Notes under the pieces: generated by a model
What the model was told of the DNA's origin: nothing
Databases searched by the model: none
Seen by the model: the letters and a program-made list of their open reading frames with translations, nothing else
Program-made: the position numbers and the translations under genes
Part shown: in pieces, positions 13,981 to 21,794 of the stretch
Position numbering within the stretch: position 1 is the stretch's first letter
How the letters are laid out: the number at the start of each line of letters is the position of its first letter
Source: an uncultured Eubacterium sp.
Lineage (GTDB): Bacteria > Bacillota > Clostridia > Lachnospirales > Lachnospiraceae
Assembly: GCA_945939115.1 (NCBI GenBank)
Contig: CAMEVC010000018.1
Location: 1-50,342, forward strand
Length of the DNA stretch: 50,342 bases
Direction: 5' to 3'

Positions 13981-14280
13981 TTACTTAGAGCTTGTCGGAA
14001 CAGGCTCAAAGCTATTAATATAAATCTGTTGGAAACTATATTTGCCAAAAGGGTTATATACACATGATATAAATACCTCTTTACCGACAAAATTTTTAAG
14101 AGCCGCAATCTCCGTATCAGCAACAGCAAAATTAAAATCAGCTTTGTCCTGAGTTAAAACAATGCTTTCATAAGAGACACCGTTTTTTCTACTTGTGTAG
14201 ACACTAGAACCCTTTACAGTAAAAGGCTTATCTAATTCAGCATACCTATTCACATACCTACCATTAACATTTTCAATCAT
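13981..14280 (-). CDS. Putative ssDNA-binding protein (gpV-like), prophage B
   Basis: A 99-aa protein behind AAAGGAG. It aligns with the prophage A protein (VNRYAELDKPF, VGKEVFISC, GKYSFQQ, NSFEPVPT). It is the first gene of the phage unit. By size and position it is a candidate single-strand DNA-binding protein. There is no diagnostic motif, so the function is inferred. Confidence 0.55.
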   Translation of the reverse strand: MIENVNGRYVNRYAELDKPFTVKGSSVYTSRKNGVSYESIVLTQDKADFNFAVADTEIAALKNFVGKEVFISCVYNPFGKYSFQQIYINSFEPVPTSSK

Positions 14281-14332
14281 AATTAATACTCCTTTATTTG
14301 ATTAAATTTTTATAAAGTGGTAAAATAGAATA

Positions 14333-14395
14333 CAAAAAAAAAGATGTATCTATCAAACCTTTATTGTAAGGTCTAATAAACACATCTTTAAAACT
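14333..14395 (-). terminator. Terminator at the outer end of prophage B
   Basis: On the minus strand AAAGATGTGT pairs with ATACATCTTT around an inner ACCTT/AAGGT stem, followed by about ten T. It precedes the ssDNA-binding gene and matches in position, not sequence, the terminator at 4021-4064. Confidence 0.7.
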
Positions 14396-14429
14396 TGATG
14401 TTATTCATATTGGCAATCATGCCATCACA

Positions 14430-14556
14430 TTCGTCAAACAAAAGTTTAGCAAACGGTTTTTGCCTGCATTAGCAGTGCGCTACTCCAAGCATTACACCGA
14501 GCAAGTCGGCGATTAGCTTGTCGCTTAACGCTTACTACATGAGCAGTCAAAACTCC
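14430..14556. repeat. Second dif-like site (R2) and folded spacer, prophage B
   Basis: TTCGTCAAA (14430-14438), centre CAAAAG, TTTAGCAAA (14445-14453) is a dif-like palindrome inside prophage B. The DNA between it and the outer site R1 has an imperfect stem of the GTTTTTGCCTGC and GCAGTCAAAAC type (about 14456-14552). As at the left end, two recombination-type sites flank a hairpin, the layout expected for a single-stranded folded attP. Confidence 0.5.
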
Positions 14557-14594
14557 ATTCGCTAAACTTATATACTGTTTAACGAAGTGATTAT
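14557..14594. other. Dif-like recombination site, right outer end (R1)
   Basis: The left arm CATTCGCTAAA, an 11-bp centre CTTATATACTG and the right arm TTTAACGAAGTGATTATTC. The right arm equals that of the central site. The whole core of arms plus centre is about 31 bp. It lies 30 bp from the host helicase stop codon and marks the right boundary of the phage island. A role as attR/dif is inferred. Confidence 0.6.
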
Positions 14595-14622
14595 TCTATT
14601 AAGTATTATATCGCGTGAAATC

Positions 14623-15765
14623 CTATTTTGCAACAAGTTTTCCCTGATAAAGACGCTTAGATACAATATTGATGTGAAAAGCTTTCTGGTATGACTTAAT
14701 CTTATCAATTTCATTGTCAGTGATTATTGAAATACATGTTCCGGTATTTCCATTACGACCACAACGTCCGGCTCTGTGAATATATTCTTTGTTTTCTTCA
14801 GGCAGATTAACATTAATAACGGTATCAATATTGTCAATCTGAAGACCTCTTGCAGCAATATCTGTCGCAATGAGAAGCTGGACTTTACCGCTTTTAAAAT
14901 TGTCCAATGCAGCTTTCTTGGCTGTATTATCCTTATTACCAGCTATGGAAGCTACATTGTAATGATGATATTCAAGCTTCTGTAATGATTCATCAAGATC
15001 ATACTTGGAATTAACAAAAATAATTGCTTTCTCCGGCTTAACAGCTTTAATAATCTTTCTTAATGTTTCAATGCGTTCACGTCTGTCAGATATTATGCTT
15101 ATGTGCTTGATTGTTGACGGAATCTGGCATTTGTTTCCGGTATTGTTATTTACATCAATGAATATTGGTTTGAAAGTCAAAGTGTTAGTCCGGGTTTTCC
15201 TATCTATACTCGCAGAAAATAAAAGAATCTGGGTGAATTTCATTAATGATTTCCTTATGGATGTAACATCATCAATGAATGTTTTATCTAAAAGCCTGTC
15301 TGCCTCATCAAGTACAAGCGTTTTAACTTCGTGTACCTTGAGCTTTTTATTGTTAATGAGTTGTATAATCCTGTTAGGTGTTCCAACTACAATTGCTGGT
15401 TTTGCTTTAATTGAATCAATCTGCCTTGAGATGTTGACATCTCCTATTAACGCGGTTGATGAAAATGTGCTATTCATGCAGCTAAAAATGTCTTTCAATG
15501 TGTTATTAACCTGGATGGCAAGTTCTTTAGTAGGTACAAGTATCATTGCCTGAATATTGCTTGTATCCGCTTTAAGTCTGTTGATTATTGGTATAAGATA
15601 TGCAAGGGTTTTACCTGTACCTGTTCCGGAACATGCACAGACATCCCTCCCGGACATTATATGCTTGTATGTCTGACGCTGTATTTCGGTCATATCGACG
15701 ATTTTATTGCTTGAAAGATATTCTGATACCCCTGGATTAATTGTGTCTATATCATTGAAATTCAT
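14623..15765 (-). CDS. DEAD-box RNA helicase
   Basis: A 380-aa superfamily 2 helicase. It has the Q-motif region (TEIQRQTY), motif I (SGTGTGKT), motif II (LDEADRL), motif III as SAS, and motif VI (HRAGRCGRNG). It carries the minimal two RecA domains with a very short tail and no DbpA-type RNA-binding domain. The start at 15765 is chosen because AAGGAG precedes it; an in-frame ATG at 15801 overlaps a TATAAT promoter element. It unwinds structured RNA, probably in ribosome assembly or mRNA decay. Confidence 0.9.
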   Translation of the reverse strand: MNFNDIDTINPGVSEYLSSNKIVDMTEIQRQTYKHIMSGRDVCACSGTGTGKTLAYLIPIINRLKADTSNIQAMILVPTKELAIQVNNTLKDIFSCMNSTFSSTALIGDVNISRQIDSIKAKPAIVVGTPNRIIQLINNKKLKVHEVKTLVLDEADRLLDKTFIDDVTSIRKSLMKFTQILLFSASIDRKTRTNTLTFKPIFIDVNNNTGNKCQIPSTIKHISIISDRRERIETLRKIIKAVKPEKAIIFVNSKYDLDESLQKLEYHHYNVASIAGNKDNTAKKAALDNFKSGKVQLLIATDIAARGLQIDNIDTVINVNLPEENKEYIHRAGRCGRNGNTGTCISIITDNEIDKIKSYQKAFHINIVSKRLYQGKLVAK

Positions 15766-15838
15766 AAAATTCTCCTTATGTGAATTATTATACTTAGCCA
15801 AAAGTTATATATAAGTAATAACATTAGAAAAAGTGTAA

Positions 15839-15875
15839 CAAAAATGCAGTGAAAAGTCCATCTTATTCACTGCAT
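15839..15875 (-). terminator. Terminator downstream of yneA
   Basis: On the minus strand ATGCAGTGAA pairs with TTCACTGCAT (15844-15853 and 15866-15875), followed by TTTTTG. It ends the yneA transcript just before the helicase promoter (TATAAT, 15787-15792 complement). Confidence 0.75.
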
Positions 15876-15954
15876 TATGTAACTGCAAATATGTATTATA
15901 TATTCAATGCGTTATTACTATAAGGATGCAGAAATTATGTATCTGCCAAAACTA

Positions 15955-16332
15955 TTATCTGGCTTCAGTTGAATAATAATATACAACAAGATTCTTTCCT
16001 GAGTGTATTGTATCAGAAGATAAATTATTAATATTAATGAGATTATTAACATAAGAAACTGTATCTTCAGAACCATTATTATATCGTCCGGCTAAAGACC
16101 ATAATGTGTCATTATCTTCAATTGTGATTGTTGTGTAATACTTATATGTCCGCATCTTATTGGAATCATCAGAAGCTTTAACAATTATGCTGCCAATAGA
16201 AACCGCAAATATAAGTATTGTACATATTGCTAATAAACGAAATGTCCTGCATCTCATCTGTCGGTTTCTTCTTCTTCTGTCTGCTCTCTTCTTTGCCTCT
16301 GCTGTTCTATATGTATATTCTGAATTATTCAT
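15955..16332 (-). CDS. yneA: YneA-like LysM protein, SOS division inhibitor candidate
   Basis: A 125-aa protein with a basic N-terminus (KKRADRRRRNRQ), one membrane segment (about 30-52) and a LysM domain (YYTTITIEDNDTLWSLAGRY onward). YneA of Bacillus has the same layout, lies divergent to lexA and delays division during DNA damage. The ATG behind GGAGGT is chosen over an upstream TTG that overlaps the ribosome site. A LexA box lies inside its promoter, so SOS control is well supported; the division-inhibitor role is inferred. Confidence 0.8.
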   Translation of the reverse strand: MNNSEYTYRTAEAKKRADRRRRNRQMRCRTFRLLAICTILIFAVSIGSIIVKASDDSNKMRTYKYYTTITIEDNDTLWSLAGRYNNGSEDTVSYVNNLININNLSSDTIHSGKNLVVYYYSTEAR

Positions 16333-16349
16333 AAGTATGACCTCCAATC

Positions 16350-16405
16350 AAACAAGTGTTCTGTTCTTATGTTTTGATTATATATTCAGAACATCTGTTT
16401 GTCAA
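16350..16405 (-). promoter_or_regulatory. SOS promoter of yneA with two LexA boxes
   Basis: On the minus strand TTGACA (16400-16405) and TATAAT (16377-16382) are 17 bp apart. A LexA-type box, GAACATCTGTTT (16389-16400), overlaps the -35 element and spacer. A second box, reading GAACACTTGTTT on the minus strand (16350-16361), lies downstream of the -10. Both fit the Gram-positive pattern GAAC-N4-GTTY. Confidence 0.8.
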
Positions 16406-16449
16406 CAAAAATCGAACAAATTTTCCGAACATTTTTTCAGAAATTATGT

Positions 16450-16478
16450 TTGCCTATTTTGAGATTTTGTGTTAAAAT
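16450..16478 (+). promoter_or_regulatory. Promoter of lexA
   Basis: TTGCCT (16450-16455), 17 bp, TAAAAT (16473-16478), about 30 bp before the lexA start. GAAC half-sites at about 16414 and 16427 (CGAACAAATTTTCCGAAC) lie upstream and may assist autoregulation. Confidence 0.7.
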
Positions 16479-16509
16479 CTATTAAAAGATATTTATGGAG
16501 GTTCATAAT

Positions 16510-17130
16510 ATGGCATATGGTAGAATAACTCAGAAACAGTCTGAGATTCTTGAGTATATTAAGTCACAGATTCTTAATAAGGGATATCCGCCATCAGTCA
16601 GGGATATCTGTCAGGCTGTTAATCTTAAGTCTACATCATCTGTTCATGCTCATCTTGAGTCTTTGGAGAAGAATGGATATATAAGAAGAGATCCGACTAA
16701 GTCGCGTACAATTGAGATTATTGATGATAATTTTAATCTTTCAAGGCGGGAAGTTGTCAACATACCGCTTATAGGACAGGTAGCTGCAGGACAGCCGCTT
16801 CTTGCCGTTGAGAATGTTGCCGAGTACTTTCCTGTTCCTGCTGAGTATATGCCTAACGGTGAGACATTCATGCTGAAGGTCAAGGGAGATAGTATGGTTA
16901 ACATGGGAATTTATGATGGTGACCAGATTATTGTCAAGAAGCAGAATACTGCTTCTAACGGAGAGGTTATTGTCGCTCTGGTTGATGATTCTGCTACCGT
17001 TAAGCGTTTCTACAAGGAGAATGGCCATATCAGGCTGCAGCCGGAGAATGATTTCATGGATCCAATTATTGTCGATGACTGTGAAATACTTGGTAAGGTT
17101 ATTGGACTAATAAGATTTAATATTGTGTAA
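16510..17130 (+). CDS. lexA: SOS repressor LexA
   Basis: A 206-aa protein with an N-terminal winged helix DNA-binding domain (SVRDICQAVNLKSTSSVHAHL) and a C-terminal S24 peptidase domain. The self-cleavage bond is Ala93-Gly94 (VAAGQ), with catalytic Ser128 (GDSM) and Lys165 (TVKRFYK). GGAGG lies before the ATG; an upstream ATG at 16495 overlaps the ribosome site. It represses SOS genes until RecA filaments trigger cleavage. Confidence 0.96.
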   Translation: MAYGRITQKQSEILEYIKSQILNKGYPPSVRDICQAVNLKSTSSVHAHLESLEKNGYIRRDPTKSRTIEIIDDNFNLSRREVVNIPLIGQVAAGQPLLAVENVAEYFPVPAEYMPNGETFMLKVKGDSMVNMGIYDGDQIIVKKQNTASNGEVIVALVDDSATVKRFYKENGHIRLQPENDFMDPIIVDDCEILGKVIGLIRFNIV

Positions 17131-17138
17131 TATAGAAA

Positions 17139-17370
17139 GGGGCTGTCGCATTAAGAAATTAGTGTGGCGTCTTCAAAGACTAAAAAAGACAACATATAGT
17201 TCATGTGGTTTAAGGTGCTTTGAGCCCGCCGGTACTTAATGAGCGCAACGCGCGAATTTAGTATCCGTTGCGAGGCGAGAGCAGCGCAAGCGTGCCTGAA
17301 CTGCAGAACTATATGTTGTTTTTGACATAGAAAAAGTGGCGCTGCACTAATTTCTTAATGCGACAGCCCC
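17139..17370. mobile_element. MITE-like palindromic element between lexA and rsfS
   Basis: Perfect 26-bp terminal inverted repeats (17139-17164 and 17345-17370, GGGGCTGTCGCATTAAGAAA start) enclose a second inverted pair, ACAACATATAGTTC (near 17189-17202) with GAACTATATGTTG (17306-17318). The core is GC-richer and codes for nothing. The repeats resemble insertion-sequence ends, so a non-autonomous element mobilised in trans is likely. The long stem plus the flanking T-run may also serve as a bidirectional terminator for the convergent genes. No target duplication is obvious. Confidence 0.65.
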
Positions 17371-17375
17371 CCTTT

Positions 17376-17726
17376 TTATAAACTATTCACATCAATTTCT
17401 TTGCCATCCCGCCATATGCGTTCGATATTGTAAAATGCCCTGTCTTCTTCAGAGAATACATGCAGAATTACATCATGGTAATCAAGAAGAATCCATGAGG
17501 CAGAATTGTAACCCTCAACCTTAGGATCATCGAAACCAGACTTATACATTTGTTCTTCTACATTATCAACCATTGCCTGAATCTGATTAGGATTATTTCC
17601 GTTTGCTATAACGAAATAATCGGCAATAACAGATACATTGCTAATATCAATAATTCTGATATCTTCTGCTTTCTTATCCTGAAGAGCAGCAACCATAACT
17701 TTAACCATTTCCTTAGAATCTGCCAT
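17376..17726 (-). CDS. rsfS: Ribosomal silencing factor RsfS
   Basis: A 116-aa RsfS/Iojap protein that binds L14 on the 50S subunit and blocks subunit joining in starvation. Typical segments are DIRIIDISNVSVIADYFVIA and SWILLDYHDVILHVF. It follows yqeK by about 55 bp in the same direction, part of the conserved yhbY-nadD-yqeK-rsfS order. Confidence 0.95.
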   Translation of the reverse strand: MADSKEMVKVMVAALQDKKAEDIRIIDISNVSVIADYFVIANGNNPNQIQAMVDNVEEQMYKSGFDDPKVEGYNSASWILLDYHDVILHVFSEEDRAFYNIERIWRDGKEIDVNSL

Positions 17727-17781
17727 ATCAATCTCACTTTCTAAACTTTATTATTAATCTGATTTTGCTGTTAATTACTTG

Positions 17782-18369
17782 TTATCTGTTAACTTTATTT
17801 TTGTAATATTCGTAAGTGACTTCTGTCTGTGTATCAAGATTTCTGCCGGATTTACGGATATAATTAAGAGTATCATCCAGTATAATATAAGTCGCCATAT
17901 CGAAATCCGAAAAAGCCAGATGCCTTATTTTATCAAGGTTGGCTGCTTTGTTACGGTATGGCTCAATATAGTCTGCCACGAATACAATCTGCTCTAAAAG
18001 CGTCATATCAGGCTTACCTGTAGTGTGCCATTTAATTGCAGAACAGATTTCAGCATCGTTGATATTATAAATGTGTTCTGCATAATATGCACCCAGTTTT
18101 GAATGAAGAAGATAGGGGCTTTCCATTTCAATATCAGATATGCCTAGTCCAAATTCCTGACACTGGCTAATTTTGATATCGTCCGGAACACATTTGGCAC
18201 AATCATGCAAAAGTCCGGCAATATATGCTCTGTTCATATCTGCACCGTGACACATGGCAAGACAGGCGCTGGTTCCTGCTACGCCAAGAGTGTGCTGGTA
18301 ACGCATATTGTCGGCCTTTAAAGCCTCTTTAACCTTAATCCGTAAGTTTTCAATATATTTGTTATCCAT
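17782..18369 (-). CDS. yqeK: YqeK-type HD-domain hydrolase (Ap4A hydrolase)
   Basis: A 195-aa HD-superfamily protein. Metal ligands are visible as RYQHTLGVAG (His), LLHDCAK (His-Asp) and KWHTTGKPD. YqeK proteins hydrolyse diadenosine tetraphosphate symmetrically. It lies 13 bp after nadD, as in Bacillus and most Firmicutes. Confidence 0.93.
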   Translation of the reverse strand: MDNKYIENLRIKVKEALKADNMRYQHTLGVAGTSACLAMCHGADMNRAYIAGLLHDCAKCVPDDIKISQCQEFGLGISDIEMESPYLLHSKLGAYYAEHIYNINDAEICSAIKWHTTGKPDMTLLEQIVFVADYIEPYRNKAANLDKIRHLAFSDFDMATYIILDDTLNYIRKSGRNLDTQTEVTYEYYKNKVNR

Positions 18370-18382
18370 AAATAAAACCTTC

Positions 18383-18997
18383 TTACATATAGAGCAAATT
18401 AGCTGTAATATACTCTTCTACTTCTATTCCAACATCTTCTGAAACAGATATATGATTCTTGACCTTCTGCCTGATTGCAGTAGAACTGTATGGCATATCA
18501 GGGCAGATAATAAAATCAATCTTAGCAGAATATTTGTCTTCAAGAAAATGTTTCTGCTTTTCAAGTTCTGTGACAGACTGGTCATTTCTGTTTGCACAGA
18601 GCAGATGACAGTGACTGCATACATATTCCGGATGATACCATTCCTGAATATGAAAAAGTGAATCAGCTCCGATTATGAAATATATTTTTCTGTATAAATT
18701 ATATAATTCAGCAAGAGTGTCAGCTGTGTAGGTATTGCCTGGTCTGTCAATTTCCAAAGTAGAAAGCGACATATATTCAAATGGACTGATAGCCAGCTCT
18801 ACCATATTACAACGGTCTTTTGCACTCACAATCGGCGAATTATCCTTATATGCCGGAGTTCCTGAGGGCATGAAAATAATCCTGTCAATATCGAACTGCT
18901 CATAAGCACATCTGGCAATTCCGATATGCCCCTTGTGGATAGGATTAAATGTGCCGCCCATTATTCCGATTACATCATTATTAAAAGAATCTGTCAT
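18383..18997 (-). CDS. nadD: Nicotinate-nucleotide adenylyltransferase
   Basis: A 204-aa nucleotidyltransferase forming nicotinic acid adenine dinucleotide from NaMN and ATP. It has the GGTFNPIHKGH motif at residues 14-24 and the late SSTAIR motif. The start overlaps the yhbY stop as ATGA, so translation is coupled. Confidence 0.95.
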   Translation of the reverse strand: MTDSFNNDVIGIMGGTFNPIHKGHIGIARCAYEQFDIDRIIFMPSGTPAYKDNSPIVSAKDRCNMVELAISPFEYMSLSTLEIDRPGNTYTADTLAELYNLYRKIYFIIGADSLFHIQEWYHPEYVCSHCHLLCANRNDQSVTELEKQKHFLEDKYSAKIDFIICPDMPYSSTAIRQKVKNHISVSEDVGIEVEEYITANLLYM

Positions 18998-19281
18998 GGT
19001 AAAATAATCTTCTTGTTTTCTTTAGATTCTTTATAAAGAACAATTTTCTTCCCAATTACCTGAACAACCTGGGAACGGGTTCTCTCAGCGACTGTCTGTG
19101 CGATTTCCTTCGGATCATCTGCACAGTTATTAAGAACGCTGATTTTAATAAGTTCTCTTGCTTCAAGGGCTTCAGCGATTGCTTTAGTATTTTCAGGTGT
19201 AAGGCTGTTCTTTCCCAATTGGAATATTGGGTCAATTGTCATTGCAAGACCTTTTAAATAAGCTCTCTGTTTACTTGTCAT
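18994..19281 (-). CDS. yhbY: YhbY-type CRM-domain RNA-binding protein
   Basis: A 95-aa protein made of one CRM domain. It starts MTSKQRAYLKGLA and has the GKNSL loop and a C-terminal QVIGKKIVLYKES. CRM proteins associate with pre-50S ribosomes. It lies between obg and nadD, the usual Firmicute order. Confidence 0.93.
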   Translation of the reverse strand: MTSKQRAYLKGLAMTIDPIFQLGKNSLTPENTKAIAEALEARELIKISVLNNCADDPKEIAQTVAERTRSQVVQVIGKKIVLYKESKENKKIILP

Positions 19282-19307
19282 GTTAATCTCCCTTTTTTAA
19301 AATATAA

Positions 19308-20600
19308 TTACGCTTTATAATAATCGAATTCCAGATAATCTCCAACGATAACAGTATCACCCTCTTCAATGCCCTGTCTTTCTAATTCATCAAGAACACC
19401 AGAGCGCTTCATGAACTTCTGGAAGAAGTCAAATCCTTTCTCGGATTCAAGATTAGTATAACCAAGCATTTTATCAATTTTAGGTCCGGTAACAACAAAT
19501 ACACCGTCCTCATTTACAGATACTTCAAAGCTGTCATTTGGATTATCCATAAGCTCGTCATAATCAAATTCTTTCTCAAACAACACAGGCTCATCCTTGA
19601 AGTTATCAAGAAGTGTCCTGACTGCATATAAAAGCTCCTTGACGCCCTGTCCGGTTACAGCAGATATAGGATAAACCTTGATTCCCTCCGGCTCAAAGGC
19701 ATCTCTTATCTCCTGTACAGGATCGGTACCATCATCATAGATTACATCTATCTTATTAGCTGCGATAACCTGTGGTCTCTCAAGAAGCTTAGGATTATAG
19801 TTGGCAAGTTCCTTATTGATTGCTCTGATATCAGCTATAGGGTCGCGGCCTTCTGTTGAAGCAGCATCGACAATATGAATTATAACCTTTGTTCGTTCAA
19901 TATGTCTTAAAAATTGATGACCGAGTCCGACACCCTCAGATGCACCCTCAATAAGTCCCGGAATATCGGCAATAACAAACCCTTTTCCGCCATTCAGGTC
20001 AACAACGCCAAGGTTGGGATTAAGAGTTGTAAAATGATAATTGGCAATCTTAGGCCTTGCGTTGGTTACTCTGGATAAAAATGTTGATTTTCCGACATTA
20101 GGAAAACCTACAAGACCAACATCCGCAATAACCTTAAGCTCGAGACGAACCCAGAGCTCCTGTGCATCCTGTCCTGGCTGTGCATACTGTGGTGCCTGCA
20201 TTGTAGATGTGGCATAATTCATGTTACCCTTGCCGCCTCTTCCGCCTTTAAGAATGGTCTCGCGAAGGTTGTCCCCAGACATGTCAGCAATTACTTTGCC
20301 TGATTCATCGTCATAGATAACAGTCCCCTCAGGTACTTTAATTATAAGGTCTTCGCCATCTTTACCGGTACATCTGCGCTTCCCGCCTTCTTCACCGCTT
20401 TCAGCAACATATTTGCTGTTGTGTCTGAAATCACCAAGAGTGTTTAATCCTTTGTCAACAACAAAGACAATGTCGCCTCCATGACCGCCGTTGCCGCCGT
20501 CCGGACCGCCTGCTGGCACATAAAGTTCTCTGCGGAAACTTACATGCCCATCTCCGCCCTTGCCGGATTTTATAAAAATGCGAACTCTGTCTGCAAACAT
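19308..20600 (-). CDS. obg: Obg GTPase (ObgE/CgtA)
   Basis: A 430-aa protein with a Gly-rich OBG fold (residues 1-158), a GTPase domain (G1 GFPNVGKST, G3 DIPG, G4 NKID) and a C-terminal OCT domain (from about 345). Obg acts in late 50S assembly and the stringent response. It follows rpmA, separated by a terminator. Confidence 0.97.
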   Translation of the reverse strand: MFADRVRIFIKSGKGGDGHVSFRRELYVPAGGPDGGNGGHGGDIVFVVDKGLNTLGDFRHNSKYVAESGEEGGKRRCTGKDGEDLIIKVPEGTVIYDDESGKVIADMSGDNLRETILKGGRGGKGNMNYATSTMQAPQYAQPGQDAQELWVRLELKVIADVGLVGFPNVGKSTFLSRVTNARPKIANYHFTTLNPNLGVVDLNGGKGFVIADIPGLIEGASEGVGLGHQFLRHIERTKVIIHIVDAASTEGRDPIADIRAINKELANYNPKLLERPQVIAANKIDVIYDDGTDPVQEIRDAFEPEGIKVYPISAVTGQGVKELLYAVRTLLDNFKDEPVLFEKEFDYDELMDNPNDSFEVSVNEDGVFVVTGPKIDKMLGYTNLESEKGFDFFQKFMKRSGVLDELERQGIEEGDTVIVGDYLEFDYYKA

Positions 20601-20637
20601 AACCTTTCCTCCATTCTGATAATAAAGCCTGCATTTA

Positions 20638-20670
20638 CGAAAAAAGCTCCAAATCCGAAGACTTGGAGCT
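20638..20670 (-). terminator. Terminator between rpmA and obg
   Basis: On the minus strand AGCTCCAA pairs with TTGGAGCT around an 11-nt loop, followed by TTTTTTC. It ends or attenuates the rplU-prp-rpmA transcript before obg. Confidence 0.85.
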
Positions 20671-20680
20671 AAAACACATA

Positions 20681-20971
20681 TTAGTCGTTTGAAACAACAG
20701 GATAAACAGAAACCTGCTTTCTATCCTTGCCCTTTCTTTCGAACTTAACAGTTCCATCAACAAGTGCGAATAATGTATCATCGCCACCACGACCTACATT
20801 AACACCTGGATGAATCTTTGTTCCACGCTGTCTGTAAAGAATATTACCAGCTAAAACAAACTGTCCGTCAGCTCTCTTAGCGCCTAATCTCTTAGACTCT
20901 GAATCTCTACCATTCTTTGTAGAACCAACACCCTTTTTATGAGCGAATAACTGAAGATTCATATTTAACAT
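20681..20971 (-). CDS. rpmA: Ribosomal protein L27 with cleavable N-terminus
   Basis: A 96-aa L27. The N-terminus MLNMNLQLF precedes [15 protein letters not shown], the mature start. Firmicutes of this type remove the segment up to Phe with the protease Prp, encoded directly upstream. AAGGAGG precedes the ATG; an internal ATG three codons later is possible. Confidence 0.97.
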   Translation of the reverse strand: MLNMNLQLFAHKKGVGSTKNGRDSESKRLGAKRADGQFVLAGNILYRQRGTKIHPGVNVGRGGDDTLFALVDGTVKFERKGKDRKQVSVYPVVSND

Positions 20972-20976
20972 AAAGG

Positions 20977-21303
20977 TTACACCTCCTTAACACTAATTGA
21001 TAAGTATTTCGGATTATCCTTAGCCACAGAATTGATTCCCAATTCATAAGACTTAAGTAAAATCGACGTTTCCGGACTGATGGAAGAAGCCATCTTAAAT
21101 ATGACAATTCCTTCATCCTCATTGACTGACACATCAAACTTATCTTCCGTAAAATATTGTATGGAATTGATTGTATTGATAGTCAGAGCTGAAATTGCAG
21201 AACATATAATATCACTGCCTGATTCAGCATATCCTGCATGTCCAGCAGAATAAAAACCTGTGATCTCTTTATCAGAGTTCTTAAAAAAAGTTATATGAGT
21301 CAT
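20977..21303 (-). CDS. prp: Ribosomal-processing cysteine protease Prp
   Basis: A 108-aa Prp (YsxB) protein that cleaves the L27 N-terminus. The catalytic His is in GHAGYAESG and the Cys in IICSAIS. The ATG at 21303 is chosen with GAGGTG 8 nt upstream; a GTG at 21312 overlaps this region. It lies between rplU and rpmA, the conserved order. Confidence 0.95.
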   Translation of the reverse strand: MTHITFFKNSDKEITGFYSAGHAGYAESGSDIICSAISALTINTINSIQYFTEDKFDVSVNEDEGIVIFKMASSISPETSILLKSYELGINSVAKDNPKYLSISVKEV

Positions 21304-21337
21304 GAATAACACACCTCACAAACATCCAATGCAAAAA

Positions 21338-21646
21338 TTAAGCGTTGATCTTTTCAATCTTAACTTCTGTGTAAGCCTGTCTATGACCATTCTTCTTGTG
21401 ATATCCAGTCTTTCTCTTGTACTTGTAAACGATAACCTTCTTGTCTCTGCCCTCACCTACAACACTAGCTGTAACTGTAGCACCTGCAACTGTTGGATCA
21501 CCAACCTTAGCTTCACCGTTGTTTACAAAAAGAACCTGATCAAATGTAACAGTGTCACCAGCATTAACTGCAAGCTTTTCAACTCTGATAGTATCGCCTT
21601 CAGAAACTGTGTACTGCTTACCACCTGTTGCTATAATTGCGTACAT
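21338..21646 (-). CDS. rplU: Ribosomal protein L21
   Basis: A 102-aa L21 ([14 protein letters not shown] start, basic [17 protein letters not shown]-terminal region). First gene of the rplU-prp-rpmA unit with AAGGAGGG before the ATG. A structured leader and strong promoter precede it. Confidence 0.97.
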   Translation of the reverse strand: MYAIIATGGKQYTVSEGDTIRVEKLAVNAGDTVTFDQVLFVNNGEAKVGDPTVAGATVTASVVGEGRDKKVIVYKYKRKTGYHKKNGHRQAYTEVKIEKINA

Positions 21647-21737
21647 ATGGTACCCTCCTTAATTAAATACTCGCCAGTTTTGGGGAACCCGTATAAACGG
21701 ATACACTTATACCCTAACTGAGCGGCACACAAAATAT
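21647..21737 (-). ncRNA. L21 leader-type structured 5' UTR
   Basis: The transcribed leader can fold as an outer stem, CGCTCAGTT with AACTGGCG, around GTATAA/TTATAC and GGG/CCC pairings. Firmicute rplU mRNAs carry an L21 leader thought to bind L21 for feedback control. Assignment rests on position and folding, not on a model search. Confidence 0.5.
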
Positions 21738-21766
21738 ATAATATACATATACTTACAATTTGTCAA
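21738..21766 (-). promoter_or_regulatory. Promoter of rplU-prp-rpmA
   Basis: On the minus strand TTGACA (21761-21766), 17 bp, TATTAT (21738-21743), with an A/T-rich upstream stretch of A-tract type. It is placed to transcribe the L21 leader. Confidence 0.78.
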
Positions 21767-21794
21767 ATGTTTTTTTGAAAATATCAGAAAAATA

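Larger units (their letters stand above)
9231..14594 (-). mobile_element. Inovirus-like (filamentous) prophage B, inverted relative to A
   Basis: A second prophage of about 5.3 kb with exactly the same gene order as A but on the minus strand, so the two genomes converge at the central palindrome (9231-9272). Rep, CopG-like and Zot-type proteins are nearly identical to those of A. The coat protein (51 aa in both) is clearly related, and the adsorption protein ectodomain is strongly diverged. The outer end is placed at the palindrome 14557-14594, next to the host helicase gene. Confidence 0.85.

Noticed and set aside
15005-15553. 182-aa plus-strand frame inside the helicase gene
   Set aside because: It is the antisense shadow of conserved helicase motifs and has no ribosome site or family resemblance.
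14623-15801. Helicase start at 15801
   Set aside because: The codons overlap the TATAAT promoter element, and AAGGAG lies just before the ATG at 15765.
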